Below are positions 23,993 to 32,417 of a DNA stretch of 51,854 bases, piece by piece. The notes below the pieces were generated by a model. It did no database searches. It was not told the DNA's origin and worked only from the letters and a program-made list of their open reading frames with translations. Both the position numbers and the translations under genes were made by a program. The DNA is from Syntrophaceae bacterium (GTDB lineage Bacteria > Desulfobacterota > BSN033 > UBA1163), in assembly GCA_013388645.1 (NCBI GenBank), contig JACAEV010000174.1, positions 1 through 51,854 on the forward strand, written 5' to 3'. The stretch's first letter is position 1. Every line of letters begins with the position of its first letter.

Positions 23993-24045
23993 GCTGAACC
24001 ATTCGAGTGAGAAGATAGTCAAATCATCACAGGAGAGTAAAAGGA

Positions 24046-24292
24046 ATGAATTGTCCTCTTTTTAGTATTGAATTAAAAATGGCATACCGGCAGGGTGTCG
24101 AAATTGACTACTGCCCTCAGTGCCGTGGGGTCTGGTTGGACCGGGGTGAGCTCGACAAGATCATTGAACGGTCCGCTTCGATCCCCTCTGAAAAAATGAG
24201 GAGATATCGGGAACCCCAATATATATAAGGGCTACAAGTACAATAAACATAAGAAGAAGTCCTTTCTTGGAGATCTATTTGATCTCGATTAA
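24046..24292 (+). pseudogene. Frameshifted zf-TFIIB family protein
   Basis: The start MNCPLFSIELKMAYRQGVEIDYCPQCRGVWLD is that of zf-TFIIB family proteins, which normally begin with two CPxC motifs. Here the second cysteine of the first motif is Phe (TTT where TGT would give Cys), so one zinc ligand is lost. The frame stops at 24228, but the family-like tail (KKKSFLGDLFDLD) continues in another frame to 24292, after the dinucleotide run TATATATA, a likely slippage site. Both changes suggest decay. A sequencing or assembly error at the AT run could explain the frameshift but not the missing Cys. Confidence 0.65.
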
Positions 24293-24313
24293 AAACCTTG
24301 CCTGGGCCAACAT

Positions 24314-24638
24314 GAAGATGCTAATCCAATAGCAGCCTCATTATGATGATTGTAGGCCCAGTTGCCGCCATGATGATACGGTTTCCAATATCGAGATCGA
24401 GAGAATGCGGAGCTGATAAAAGCGGGGCTCTTATCGCCGGTAATCCATCATACCTTGCAAGAGCATTTAAAAAGCTGCATAGGACATCCCAAAAGATTCC
24501 CATGGATGCCAATCCAGCAACGTCCCATATGTTTATTGTAAATCCTCTTTCAGGGGGAGGTCTCTTGAAACTGTTCTGTACCCATCCCCGGCAGAGGAGA
24601 GGATAGCAGGACTTGAGGCTTTGCACTTTAAGAGATAA
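24314..24638 (+). pseudogene. Decayed C-terminal fragment of an HtpX-family protease
   Basis: Starting at EDANPIAA (24314) and, after a frame change, continuing as [40 protein letters not shown], then [16 protein letters not shown], this is the C-terminal half of an M48 (HtpX) protease. The end [17 protein letters not shown] is recovered by one more shift near 24592. No HExxH zinc motif or N-terminal helices remain upstream. The intact htpX at 10259 has a different C-terminal sequence, so this was a paralogue of the longer HtpX type. It lies directly after the decayed zf-TFIIB gene. Confidence 0.72.
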
Positions 24639-24664
24639 ATAATTTCTGATAGAGGGTGAATACT

Positions 24665-24865
24665 ATGCTTAAGAGTATTCATCAGGTAAAGCGATTGATA
24701 GTCGCTGTTATCGGCTTTACAGTACTGGCTATTGGGATAGCTATGATTGTGCTCCCGGGGCCCGCTTTTATTGTAATACCGGTGGGACTTCTTATACTTG
24801 GAACAGAATTTGTTTGGGCAAAGAAGTTTCTGAAAAAGATAAAAGACAAGCTTAAAAGAAAATGA
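24665..24865 (+). CDS. PGPGW-family small membrane protein
   Basis: A 66-aa protein with two membrane helices (about residues 13-34 and 38-55) joined by LPGPAFIVIPVGLLILGTEF, the signature of the PGPGW (TIGR02611-like) family, and a basic tail (KKFLKKIKDKLKRK). Function unknown. The frame extends to a GTG at 24656, but GAGG just upstream fits ATG 24665 better. It precedes an orphan histidine kinase in the same direction. Confidence 0.75.
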   Translation: MLKSIHQVKRLIVAVIGFTVLAIGIAMIVLPGPAFIVIPVGLLILGTEFVWAKKFLKKIKDKLKRK

Positions 24866-24905
24866 GGGATAAGGGGATAGAATCTAAAAGAAGGAAACGT
24901 GAGGC

Positions 24906-25922
24906 ATGAGTTTAAGAGAAATGATTGATAGAAAGAAAATTTACATCATAATTATTGTCGCTTCTGCTCTATTCATTACCTACCTGCACCATTGGATGTT
25001 TCAGGAGGATCCTCGCCGTATTGTACTTAATGAACTTTACTATATACCCCTTCTCTTAGGAGCCATGATGTTTGGCCTGAAGGGTGCCATTTTGACCTAT
25101 CTGTTGGTTTCTGCATTATATCTTCCTTATCTTTCTGAGTATTGGACGGTGAATGTTTTGGGTTTGATGGCTCGATTGTTACATCTGTTGTTGTCGGGGG
25201 CGTTTGCATTCCTCGCTGGTTTCCTGGTAGATCGTGAGAAGAGGCGGCAGAAGCAGTTTGAAAAGGATCGGTATCTCGCAGGCCTTGGCCGGGTTGCTAC
25301 GACGATTGTGCATGATCTGAGAAATCCCCTTATTGCAATTTTGTTTTTCGCAAGACGTATTCAAGAGGGGACGGGGGATCTGAATATGGCTGTACAGACA
25401 ATCATAAACTCCGGGCAGAAAATGGAAAGAATTGTGCACGATGTGCTGGATTTTGCCAAGCCCATTAGATTGGAATTAAAAGAAGAGAGTATCGAAGGTG
25501 TGATCAATCGGGCGTATGATTCCTGTAAGGCAAAAGCGGAAAAAGAAAATGTGGTCCTAACTGTTAATCTTTCCGGGACCTCATTAACTATTCTCATAGA
25601 CGGTTTCCAAATGGAAAGGGCGCTTGTAAATCTTATAAGCAATGCAATCGATGCCACGGCGAAGGGGGAGGAGGTTGCCATTCAAACCTTTTCTGCTAAG
25701 AATTATCTGGTAGTCAGCATTAAAGACAGCGGTTCCGGCATGGACAGAGAAACCCTTGAAAACATATTCACCCCTTTCTATTCACGAAAGAACGATGGAT
25801 TTGGCCTTGGAATGCCCATCGCAAAGAAGATTATTGAGGGGCACAAAGGGAATATTTGGATAGATAGTCAACCAGGCATTGGTACGGAAGTAACGATAAG
25901 ATTGCCTTACAAGACAAATTGA
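24906..25922 (+). CDS. Orphan membrane sensor histidine kinase
   Basis: A 338-aa kinase. The N-terminal third has three or four membrane helices (about residues 12-30, 41-65, 68-85, 92-108) of the DUF4118/MASE type with almost no periplasmic domain. The H box is TIVHDLRNPL (His136), followed by NLISNAIDAT (N box), KDSGSGMD (G1) and GFGLGMPIAKKI (G2). It could sense membrane state. No response regulator is adjacent. The REC-only proteins at 16726 and 20500 are possible partners. Its start overlaps nothing, and a GAGG-like element precedes ATG 24906. Confidence 0.88.
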   Translation: MSLREMIDRKKIYIIIIVASALFITYLHHWMFQEDPRRIVLNELYYIPLLLGAMMFGLKGAILTYLLVSALYLPYLSEYWTVNVLGLMARLLHLLLSGAFAFLAGFLVDREKRRQKQFEKDRYLAGLGRVATTIVHDLRNPLIAILFFARRIQEGTGDLNMAVQTIINSGQKMERIVHDVLDFAKPIRLELKEESIEGVINRAYDSCKAKAEKENVVLTVNLSGTSLTILIDGFQMERALVNLISNAIDATAKGEEVAIQTFSAKNYLVVSIKDSGSGMDRETLENIFTPFYSRKNDGFGLGMPIAKKIIEGHKGNIWIDSQPGIGTEVTIRLPYKTN

Positions 25923-26014
25923 TAAGATGCTGTGAAATAATAGGGTTTCCCAGATAATTAAGACTTGCAAGGCTCTTTTTTGAGAATTCCCAACAATTAA
26001 GAAAAGGAGGGGCC

Positions 26015-26935
26015 ATGAAATCAAATGTTGTCTCGATGACAGACCTCAAATCACTTACTTTGAAGGGAAGGGGGAAGGTGAGGGATATCTATGATTTCGG
26101 AGATCAGTTGCTTATTGTAGCAACAGACAGGATATCAGCCTTCGATGTAGTCATGCCAAATCCGATACCGGATAAGGGAAAGATCCTGACCCAGCTCTCC
26201 AAATTCTGGTTCAATCTAACAAAGGAGATTGTTCCCAATCATATCGTTTCTACACGCTTGAAGGATTTTGCCCTGGAGTGTCACCCCTACGAGAAAGTTC
26301 TCCGCGGGCGGTCTATGCTGGTAATGAAGACCGATGTCCTTCCCGTCGAATGTGTGGTGAGGGGTTACCTCTCAGGATCGGGTTGGGAGGAATATAAGAA
26401 AACAGGCGAGGTCTGCGGCATTCCCCTTCCAAAGGGGCTCTTGGAGTCATCCAAACTGGAAGAACCTATTTTTACCCCTGCCACCAAAGCCGAGATAGGA
26501 CAGCACGATGAGAACATCACCTTTGAGGAAGTAGAGAAAATTGTGGGGATAAGTCTGGCACACAAGCTGAGAACCCTTTCAATAGCCATCTATAAAAAGG
26601 CACGAGAATATGCAGAGAAAAGGGGTATCCTCATTGCCGATACAAAGATGGAATTTGGGATGAAGGATGGGAAACTGTTGCTTATCGATGAACTCCTCAC
26701 GCCGGACTCTTCCCGATTCTGGCCCAAAGCTGAATATCGTGCGGGTAGCGCCCAAAAGAGTTTCGATAAGCAGTTTTTAAGGGACTACCTCATTTCGATT
26801 CATTGGAATAAAACACCTCCAGCACCCGAACTACCAGAAGAGGTGATTCAGAAGACACGGCAGAAATATCTGGAAGCCTACCAGAGGCTGGTGGAGAGAG
26901 ATCTATCAACAAATATGGTTAACTTCAAAGAATGA
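26015..26935 (+). CDS. purC: Phosphoribosylaminoimidazole-succinocarboxamide synthase
   Basis: A 306-aa SAICAR synthase, step eight (in the usual numbering) of purine synthesis, joining CAIR and aspartate with ATP. Clear motifs: GRGKVRDIYDFGDQLLIVATD, ISAFDVVMPNPIPDKG, CVVRGYLSGSGWEEYKKTG and LIDELLTPDSSRFW. The long form (about 300 aa) is like the yeast-type and deltaproteobacterial enzymes. AAGGAGG precedes ATG 26015. It overlaps the gmhB-like gene by four bases. No purine riboswitch was seen in the preceding 90 bases. Confidence 0.95.
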   Translation: MKSNVVSMTDLKSLTLKGRGKVRDIYDFGDQLLIVATDRISAFDVVMPNPIPDKGKILTQLSKFWFNLTKEIVPNHIVSTRLKDFALECHPYEKVLRGRSMLVMKTDVLPVECVVRGYLSGSGWEEYKKTGEVCGIPLPKGLLESSKLEEPIFTPATKAEIGQHDENITFEEVEKIVGISLAHKLRTLSIAIYKKAREYAEKRGILIADTKMEFGMKDGKLLLIDELLTPDSSRFWPKAEYRAGSAQKSFDKQFLRDYLISIHWNKTPPAPELPEEVIQKTRQKYLEAYQRLVERDLSTNMVNFKE

Positions 26936-27507
26936 ACAAAGCGGTATTTTTAGACAGAGATGGCACGATAAATGAAGATGTGGGAGATTTTTGTTCGATA
27001 GAGCAACTTGTTTTCATCCCTGGAGCTATTGAAGCCTTAAAGATCTTACAAGAAACATTTCAACTCTTTATCATTACTAACCAATCGGGAGTTGGCAAAA
27101 ATATCTTTACTGAGGAAGAGCTTATTCGATTTAATAGATATTTTGATATATTTCTTAAGAACGAAGGTATTACCATAAAGAAAATCTATTATTGTCCACA
27201 TACAAAAGAGCAACATTGTCTCTGCCGCAAGCCCAGCCCTTATTTTATAAGGCAAGCAGAAAAAGATTACAAGATTGATCTGAATAGTTCTTACGTGATT
27301 GGTGACCATCCCCACGATATTGAGATGGCTAAAACCGTAGGGGCAGAGGCTATTTATATATTAACCGGGCATGGTAGAAAACATCGGAAGGAATTGTCAA
27401 TTGAACCGAATTTTGTCTGTAGTAATTTATACGAAGCAGCGATCTGGATTATGGAAAGTCAATCCTCCAACAAGAAAAGAGGGCTAAAAGAGGGAAAAAA
27501 TGGATAA
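26932..27507 (+). CDS. gmhB: HAD-IIIA phosphatase, GmhB-like (D,D-heptose 1,7-bisphosphate phosphatase)
   Basis: A 191-aa HAD-superfamily phosphatase. The nucleophile motif is FLDRDGTINED (Asp8, Asp10), motif II is ITNQSGVG, and the zinc site is YYCPHTKEQHCLCRKP with three cysteines and a His. This is the GmhB/HisB-N pattern, which removes a phosphate from heptose bisphosphate for LPS core synthesis. The C-terminal ASSN-like tail is basic (SSNKKRGLKEGKNG). It overlaps purC (ATGA) and the next gene by eight bases. Histidinol-phosphate phosphatase is the alternative; the LPS genes in the window favour GmhB. Confidence 0.8.
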   Translation: MNKAVFLDRDGTINEDVGDFCSIEQLVFIPGAIEALKILQETFQLFIITNQSGVGKNIFTEEELIRFNRYFDIFLKNEGITIKKIYYCPHTKEQHCLCRKPSPYFIRQAEKDYKIDLNSSYVIGDHPHDIEMAKTVGAEAIYILTGHGRKHRKELSIEPNFVCSNLYEAAIWIMESQSSNKKRGLKEGKNG

Positions 27508-27820
27508 TGAAAACCCAAAGATCGAATTTTTCTCCGATAACGGAATGTTAGAGATTCGTTATTTTGATACTCCAAAAGACCATCTTTATCGTAGCTGGAG
27601 ATTGCCGGAATCCATCGTTCATGAATTAATCGCCTTCCGGATAGGTTTGAAGAAAAATAAGGAAATCACCTTTCCCTTACAGAAAAAAACCACATTATGC
27701 GAGTTTACTATGCATACAGAAAAATTTATTGAAATAAAGTCCTTAGATTCTCGTGGCAGAACAAATATGACAGGTTGGAGTTTGCCGAGTGTGGTGGTCG
27801 AGCAATTAATAAATTGCTGA
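27500..27820 (+). CDS. Hypothetical protein with two similar halves
   Basis: A 106-aa soluble protein made of two related parts: YRSWRLPESIVHELIAF (about residues 29-45) and MTGWSLPSVVVEQLINC (about 90-106), each preceded by a beta-rich stretch (KIEFFSDNGMLEIRYFD and CEFTMHTEKFIEIKSLD). This suggests duplication of a short strand-strand-helix unit. It overlaps gmhB by eight bases, so it is co-translated. I know no family for it. Confidence 0.55.
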   Translation: MDNENPKIEFFSDNGMLEIRYFDTPKDHLYRSWRLPESIVHELIAFRIGLKKNKEITFPLQKKTTLCEFTMHTEKFIEIKSLDSRGRTNMTGWSLPSVVVEQLINC

Positions 27821-27843
27821 TTGAACAACGATTCAAAACTATA

Positions 27844-27859
27844 AGGTCAATCGTGACCT
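27844..27859. promoter_or_regulatory. Palindrome upstream of iorA, possible operator
   Basis: AGGTCAATCGTGACCT is a perfect 6+6 bp inverted repeat with a 4-base centre, 28 bases before the iorA ATG. Its spacing fits an operator for a dimeric repressor. It could also be the stem of a weak hairpin. Confidence 0.4.
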
Positions 27860-27886
27860 AAGTTTATTGGACAAAGGGAGGAAAGT

Positions 27887-29701
27887 ATGGAGAAGGTCAT
27901 GCAAGGGAATTATGCAATAGCAAGAGGAGCGTGGGAGGCTGGCGCAAAAGTCGCATGTGCCTATCCTGGAACGCCGAGCAGTGAAATTTTGTTTGCCATT
28001 GCTAACCAATATAAAGACGATATCTATGCGGAATGGTCCCCAAACGAAAAAGTGGCACTGGAAGTAGCAAGCGGAGCTTCGTTCGCAGGTGCAAGGGCCA
28101 TCGCCTGTATGAAACATGTGGGTTTGAACGTGGCCTCCGACCCCTTTATGACCCTTTCCTATACCGGGGTCAAGGGAGGTCTGGTCATCGTGGTGGCCGA
28201 TGATCCCTACTCGCATAGCTCACAGAACGAACAGGATAGCCGTCACTGGGCAAGGTTTGGTAAAGTTCCAATTTTAGAACCATCTGACTCTCAAGAATGT
28301 AAGGACTTCACTAAAATCGCTTTCGAAATCAGCGAACAGTTCGATACCCCTGTTCTCCTGAGAAGCGAAACAAGGGTCTCACACTCTTTCTCACCGGTGA
28401 AGCTCGAGGAGAGGAAAGAATCGACGATTCCTCTAGGGCTCAATGTAAAGGATGCCCCTAAATACACCATGATACCTATCTATGTCCGGGTGAGGCGCCA
28501 ATTCGTGGAAGAGAGGATGAAGAAGCTCGAGGCCTTTTCAGACGAATTCCAGCACAATATGATGGAGATCAATGACTCAAAGATTGGGGTGATCACCAGC
28601 GGGATCTGCTACCCATACACCAAAGAGATTTTTCCGGATCACTCCTACTTAAAGCTCGGCATGGTCTGGCCCCTTCCGAAAAAGTTGATCACTCAGTTTT
28701 TCAAAAAGGTGGAGAAGGTCATCATAGTGGAACAGCTCGATCCCTTCCTCGAAACGGAGATCAGGGCTATAGGTTTCAAAGTCTATCACGGAAAGGATGT
28801 AACCCCTCCCATTTATGAATTTTCTCCTGATGTGATTGAAAAATCATTGAAGGGGAAAAGATATAGGCCGCCGAAAGAAAGGGTCAATGTTGAAGACCTT
28901 CCTAAAAGACCACCTAATCTGTGCTCGGGCTGCTCGCATAGACCTTTATTCTATGTACTCAAAAAATTGGGTCTCTTTGTCTTTGGAGATATCGGATGTT
29001 ATACCTTGGCTACGGCTCCGCCCCTAAATGCAATCCATACCACTACATGCATGGGTGCGGGTGTTGGAGAGGCATTCGGTGCCTCCAAGGCCCTCGGGAA
29101 GGAGGGATTGGGAAAAATCTGCGCTGTCATCGGCGACTCGACCTTCCTCCATGCAGGGATCACACCCCTGATGGATGTGGTCTACAATAAAGGCAATTCC
29201 ACTACCCTTATTCTTGACAATGAGACCACAGGCATGACAGGACTCCAGGAGCATCCAGGAACCGGATTTACCATTAGGGGGGAACCCACCCATCGTGTCG
29301 ATTTTGAAGAATTGGCGAAAGCCCTGGGGGTTAAACATGTGAGAAAGGTTGATCCCTATAATATCAAAGAGGCGATGGAGATCATCAAAGAAGAGGTGGA
29401 AAGGGATGAACCCTCCGTGATCATAACAGTGAATGGCCCGTGCATGCTCCATCGGAGAGAGAAGAGGAAATTTGAACATCCTTTTTATACGGTGGATCCG
29501 GATCAGTGTAGAGGATGTGGCTTGTGCCTTGAAATCGGGTGCCCTGCCATCAGCTGGAAAGAGGTTTGCGGTGAAGAGGCTCTCACAAAGGATGGGCAGA
29601 AGAGAAAGGGCGTGGTTCAGATAAACAGTTTGCAGTGTCCGGGTTGCAGCGTCTGTTACCAGATCTGTAAGTTTGAAGCAATCATTCCAGGAAAGGCTTA
29701 A
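27887..29701 (+). CDS. iorA: Indolepyruvate ferredoxin oxidoreductase, alpha subunit
   Basis: A 604-aa subunit that decarboxylates aryl-pyruvates (from Trp, Phe, Tyr) to acyl-CoA with reduced ferredoxin, or runs in reverse in synthesis. N-terminal pyruvate-ferredoxin oxidoreductase domain (GAWEAGAKVACAYPGTPSSE), TPP-binding domain near residues 350-430 (CSGCSHRPLFYVLKKLG, GDIGCYTLATAPPLNA, GDSTFLHAG), and a C-terminal two [4Fe-4S] ferredoxin (CRGCGLCLEIGCPAI, CPGCSVCYQICKF). The second motif has Lys after the last Cys instead of Pro. GGGAGGAAA precedes ATG 27887. iorB follows 10 bases later. Confidence 0.95.
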   Translation: MEKVMQGNYAIARGAWEAGAKVACAYPGTPSSEILFAIANQYKDDIYAEWSPNEKVALEVASGASFAGARAIACMKHVGLNVASDPFMTLSYTGVKGGLVIVVADDPYSHSSQNEQDSRHWARFGKVPILEPSDSQECKDFTKIAFEISEQFDTPVLLRSETRVSHSFSPVKLEERKESTIPLGLNVKDAPKYTMIPIYVRVRRQFVEERMKKLEAFSDEFQHNMMEINDSKIGVITSGICYPYTKEIFPDHSYLKLGMVWPLPKKLITQFFKKVEKVIIVEQLDPFLETEIRAIGFKVYHGKDVTPPIYEFSPDVIEKSLKGKRYRPPKERVNVEDLPKRPPNLCSGCSHRPLFYVLKKLGLFVFGDIGCYTLATAPPLNAIHTTTCMGAGVGEAFGASKALGKEGLGKICAVIGDSTFLHAGITPLMDVVYNKGNSTTLILDNETTGMTGLQEHPGTGFTIRGEPTHRVDFEELAKALGVKHVRKVDPYNIKEAMEIIKEEVERDEPSVIITVNGPCMLHRREKRKFEHPFYTVDPDQCRGCGLCLEIGCPAISWKEVCGEEALTKDGQKRKGVVQINSLQCPGCSVCYQICKFEAIIPGKA

Positions 29702-29711
29702 GGAGGGACTG

Positions 29712-30296
29712 ATGAAAGATAACGTCACAAATGTTTTGTTGTCCGGCGTGGGAGGTCAAGGCACTATTTTAGCCAGCGACATCCTCTGCACGGTTTTTCA
29801 TGAAAACGGTTATGATGTGAAAAAGAGCGAGGTCCATGGGATGGCCCAGAGGGGTGGGGATGTAACCACTCATTTCCGTTTTGGGAAAAAGGTCTACTCT
29901 CCTCTTATCAAGTGTGGAGAGGTAGATTATCTCCTCTCTTTCGAACTTCTTGAGGGGTTCCGGTATATCAACTGGGTGAAAGATAACGGAAAGGTTATCC
30001 TAAACAATCAAGAGATCAACCCCCCTGTCGTCAATTTGGGAAAGACGGAATATCCAAAAAATGTGGTTGGAACATTTAAGAAGTTTTTTAACGGAAATGT
30101 ATTTATTGTATATGGGTTAGAAATTGCCTCGGAAATCGGAGATCCAAGGATAGTCAATATCGTGATGCTGGGTGCCTTCTCCAATTTTTTCGAAATTGAG
30201 GAAGAAATTTGGGAAAGAAGCCTCCTCCAGCATCTACCCCAAAAAGTCCAAGAGCTTAATCTCTCTGCATTCAGAAGGGGGAGGAATGCCCTTTAA
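29712..30296 (+). CDS. iorB: Indolepyruvate ferredoxin oxidoreductase, beta subunit
   Basis: A 194-aa gamma-type POR domain: VLLSGVGGQGTILASDILC, then SEVHGMAQRGGDVTTHFRFG, the signature of IorB. It partners with IorA to form the complete 2-oxoacid oxidoreductase in the cytoplasm. GGAGGGACTG precedes ATG 29712 (an ATG further upstream at 29673 lies inside iorA and is not used). It converges with leuD; the 84-bp gap has no clear terminator. Confidence 0.95.
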   Translation: MKDNVTNVLLSGVGGQGTILASDILCTVFHENGYDVKKSEVHGMAQRGGDVTTHFRFGKKVYSPLIKCGEVDYLLSFELLEGFRYINWVKDNGKVILNNQEINPPVVNLGKTEYPKNVVGTFKKFFNGNVFIVYGLEIASEIGDPRIVNIVMLGAFSNFFEIEEEIWERSLLQHLPQKVQELNLSAFRRGRNAL

Positions 30297-30380
30297 GAGA
30301 GAGTCTTCTTGGACCTGAGGTGTAAATTTTGTGATGGGGAGGAATAAGAGGGAATAGTATTTTAATAATTTCAGCATCAA

Positions 30381-30911
30381 TTAGATTGTTCTGGGTCGTA
30401 CTGACCGATATCCCTTTATCTTCAACCTTTTTTTCTTGAGATGTCGGATCAACCCACCATCCTTGATCAACTCCTGCATAAAGGGCGGGATGGGTTTTCC
30501 CAAAAATTTCTTTCTTTGGGTAAGATCGAAGATCTCACCTGTGGTGAGATGAACTCGAACGCGATCCCCTTCTTGAATCACCTCAGAAGCCTCGGAGGAT
30601 TCTAAAAGAGGAAGCCCAAGGTTGAGCCCATTTCGGTAAAAGATCCTTGCAAAACTTGTCGCGATAATACAGGAGATCCCCGCTGCCTTTAAGGCAAGAG
30701 GTGCGTGTTCCCGGGAGGAACCGCAACCGAAATTCTTCTCGGCCAAAAGAATGTCGCCCTTTCTAACTTTCCGAGAAAATTCGGGCCGCTCCTCCTCCAT
30801 GACATGTTTTGCCAATATTTTTGGATCGGACTGATTCAGGTAACGGGCAGCAATGATGGCGTCGGTATCAACATTAGATCCGAATTTCCAGATTCTTCCT
30901 TCAAGCTTCAT
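30381..30911 (-). CDS. leuD: 3-isopropylmalate dehydratase, small subunit
   Basis: A 176-aa swivelling domain of isopropylmalate isomerase, which converts 2- to 3-isopropylmalate in leucine synthesis. VDTDAIIAARYLN near the start and the signature EKNFGCGSSREHAP (about residues 58-71) are clear. The length (about 165-180) is normal for the archaeal/anaerobe type. It is separated from leuC by a 64-bp palindromic repeat. It is the last gene of the minus-strand block. GAAGC and weak ribosome signals precede ATG 30911. Confidence 0.93.
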   Translation of the reverse strand: MKLEGRIWKFGSNVDTDAIIAARYLNQSDPKILAKHVMEEERPEFSRKVRKGDILLAEKNFGCGSSREHAPLALKAAGISCIIATSFARIFYRNGLNLGLPLLESSEASEVIQEGDRVRVHLTTGEIFDLTQRKKFLGKPIPPFMQELIKDGGLIRHLKKKRLKIKGYRSVRPRTI

Positions 30912-30975
30912 AGGTTGCTACTCTCAAGGGTTCGAGTGAAAATATATATGATCAATAAGGTAAAGCTCGCGTTGG

Positions 30976-31039
30976 GTCATTGCGAACGAAGTGAAGCAAT
31001 CTCATGAGGTTGCCACGTCGCTTTGCTCCTTGCAATGAC
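30976..31039. repeat. Palindromic MITE-like repeat between leuC and leuD
   Basis: GTCATTGCGAACGAAGTGAA opens a 64-bp palindrome that ends with its near complement, CTTTGCTCCTTGCAATGAC. This belongs to the widespread GTCATTGCGAGCGAAGCGAAG-type dispersed palindrome found across many bacterial genomes. It lies in the 170-bp leuC-leuD gap and would form a strong hairpin in the leu mRNA. Confidence 0.75.
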
Positions 31040-31082
31040 TACTTTGTTAAACCATTCACTGGATCCCAGGATCCCTTGATCC

Positions 31083-32369
31083 CTAAGTTCCTTTCCTCAT
31101 CACTTCTTCCGGATGACAAATCCTTCCTTTCACTGCACTGGCAGCAGCCACTGCCGGGCTGGAGAGATAAACCTCGCTTTGGGGATGCCCCATTCTTCCT
31201 CTAAAATTACGATTGGTAGTCGCTAATGCCCTTTCCCCTTTTGCCAAGACACCCATATGCCCCCCCAGGCAAGGTCCGCAGGTGGGCGGACTGATCACCG
31301 CTCCTGCGGAAAGAAAAATTTCTACGAGCCCTTCTTTTATCGCTTGGCGATAGATTTCCTGAGTGGCAGGAATCACTATGAGACGAAGGGAAGAACTGAT
31401 TTTTTTCCCCTTTAATATTTTGGCCGCCACACGAAGATCATCGAGATGGCCATTGGTGCAAGAGCCGATGAGGACTTGATCAATCTCGATCTTTCCCACT
31501 TCTCTTACATCCGCCACATTCGAGGGGATGTGAGGAAGTGCAACTTGGGGGAAAATTTTTGACGCATTGTATTCTCTTATCTCTGCATAAATTGCATCTC
31601 GGTCGCTTCGATAAATTCGATAAGCCCTTTTGGCCCTGGATTTGACGAACTGAAATGTGATTTCATCTGGTTCGATGATTCCATTCTTTGCCCCAGCCTC
31701 AATCGCCATGTTGGTCATTGTAAATCGGCTTGCCATGGGTAGGTTTTGGATGGTTTCTCCGCAAAACTCCATGGCCTGATAGAGGGCACCATCCACACCC
31801 ATATCGCCGATGGTGAAAAGAATCAGATCTTTTCCTGAGACCCAAGGATTCCTCTTTCCATAATAGAGGAGTTTGAGACTTTCAGGAACTTTAAACCAGA
31901 GCTTGCCTGTCGCCATGGCTGCGCCAAGCTCTGTACTGCCAACGCCCGTAGAAAAAGCACCCAAGGCGCCATAGGTGCACGTGTGGCTATCAGCACCGAT
32001 GACGACATCCCCTGGTAAAACCAAACCCTTTTCTGGGAGGAGGGCATGTTCGATTCCGCATTCCCCGATTTCAAAGAAATGGGAGAGGTGTTGGGATTTG
32101 GCAAACTCTCTGAGAACCTGACATTGCTCAGCAGAGAGAATATCCTTCGCCGGTGTAAAATGGTCTGGAACGAGAACGACCCGATTTCGTTGAAAAACTT
32201 TTTTGGCCCCAATCTCTTGGAAGGCTTTAATGGCAAGGGGAGCGGTAATATCGTTGCCTAAGGCGAGATCGATTCGGACATTAAGAAGTTCACCAGGGGC
32301 AACTTGTTTTTTCCCTGCATGGGCAGCCAGAATTTTTTCCGTGATGGTCATCGGAGACTTCTTTTTCAT
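31083..32369 (-). CDS. leuC: 3-isopropylmalate dehydratase, large subunit
   Basis: A 428-aa aconitase-family [4Fe-4S] enzyme. Motifs: [24 protein letters not shown], the first cluster ligand [12 protein letters not shown], and [16 protein letters not shown] with the other two cysteines, then [17 protein letters not shown]. It dehydrates and rehydrates isopropylmalate together with LeuD. The two-subunit anaerobe/archaeal-like type (about 420 aa) is shown by its length. leuA lies 48 bp upstream, with a GGTTRA-type repeat between. Confidence 0.95.
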   Translation of the reverse strand: MKKKSPMTITEKILAAHAGKKQVAPGELLNVRIDLALGNDITAPLAIKAFQEIGAKKVFQRNRVVLVPDHFTPAKDILSAEQCQVLREFAKSQHLSHFFEIGECGIEHALLPEKGLVLPGDVVIGADSHTCTYGALGAFSTGVGSTELGAAMATGKLWFKVPESLKLLYYGKRNPWVSGKDLILFTIGDMGVDGALYQAMEFCGETIQNLPMASRFTMTNMAIEAGAKNGIIEPDEITFQFVKSRAKRAYRIYRSDRDAIYAEIREYNASKIFPQVALPHIPSNVADVREVGKIEIDQVLIGSCTNGHLDDLRVAAKILKGKKISSSLRLIVIPATQEIYRQAIKEGLVEIFLSAGAVISPPTCGPCLGGHMGVLAKGERALATTNRNFRGRMGHPQSEVYLSSPAVAAASAVKGRICHPEEVMRKGT

Positions 32370-32385
32370 ATCTTACCCACTTTGC

Positions 32386-32405
32386 CCTCAACCTCAACCT
32401 TAACC
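32386..32405. repeat. Short hexamer repeat (GGTTRA) between leuA and leuC
   Basis: CCTCAACCTCAACCTTAACC reads on the minus strand as consecutive GGTTAA/GGTTGA units. It is a small tandem repeat in the leuA-leuC gap, with no obvious function. Confidence 0.45.
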
Positions 32406-32417
32406 TTTCTTTAACGT

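Noticed and set aside
24321-24626. Minus-strand ORF over the htpX remnant
   Set aside because: The plus-strand translation matches HtpX; the minus frame is incidental.
30911-30945. GGTTCGAGT near 30928 resembling the T-loop of a tRNA
   Set aside because: No acceptor stem, D-loop or anticodon arm could be found around it.
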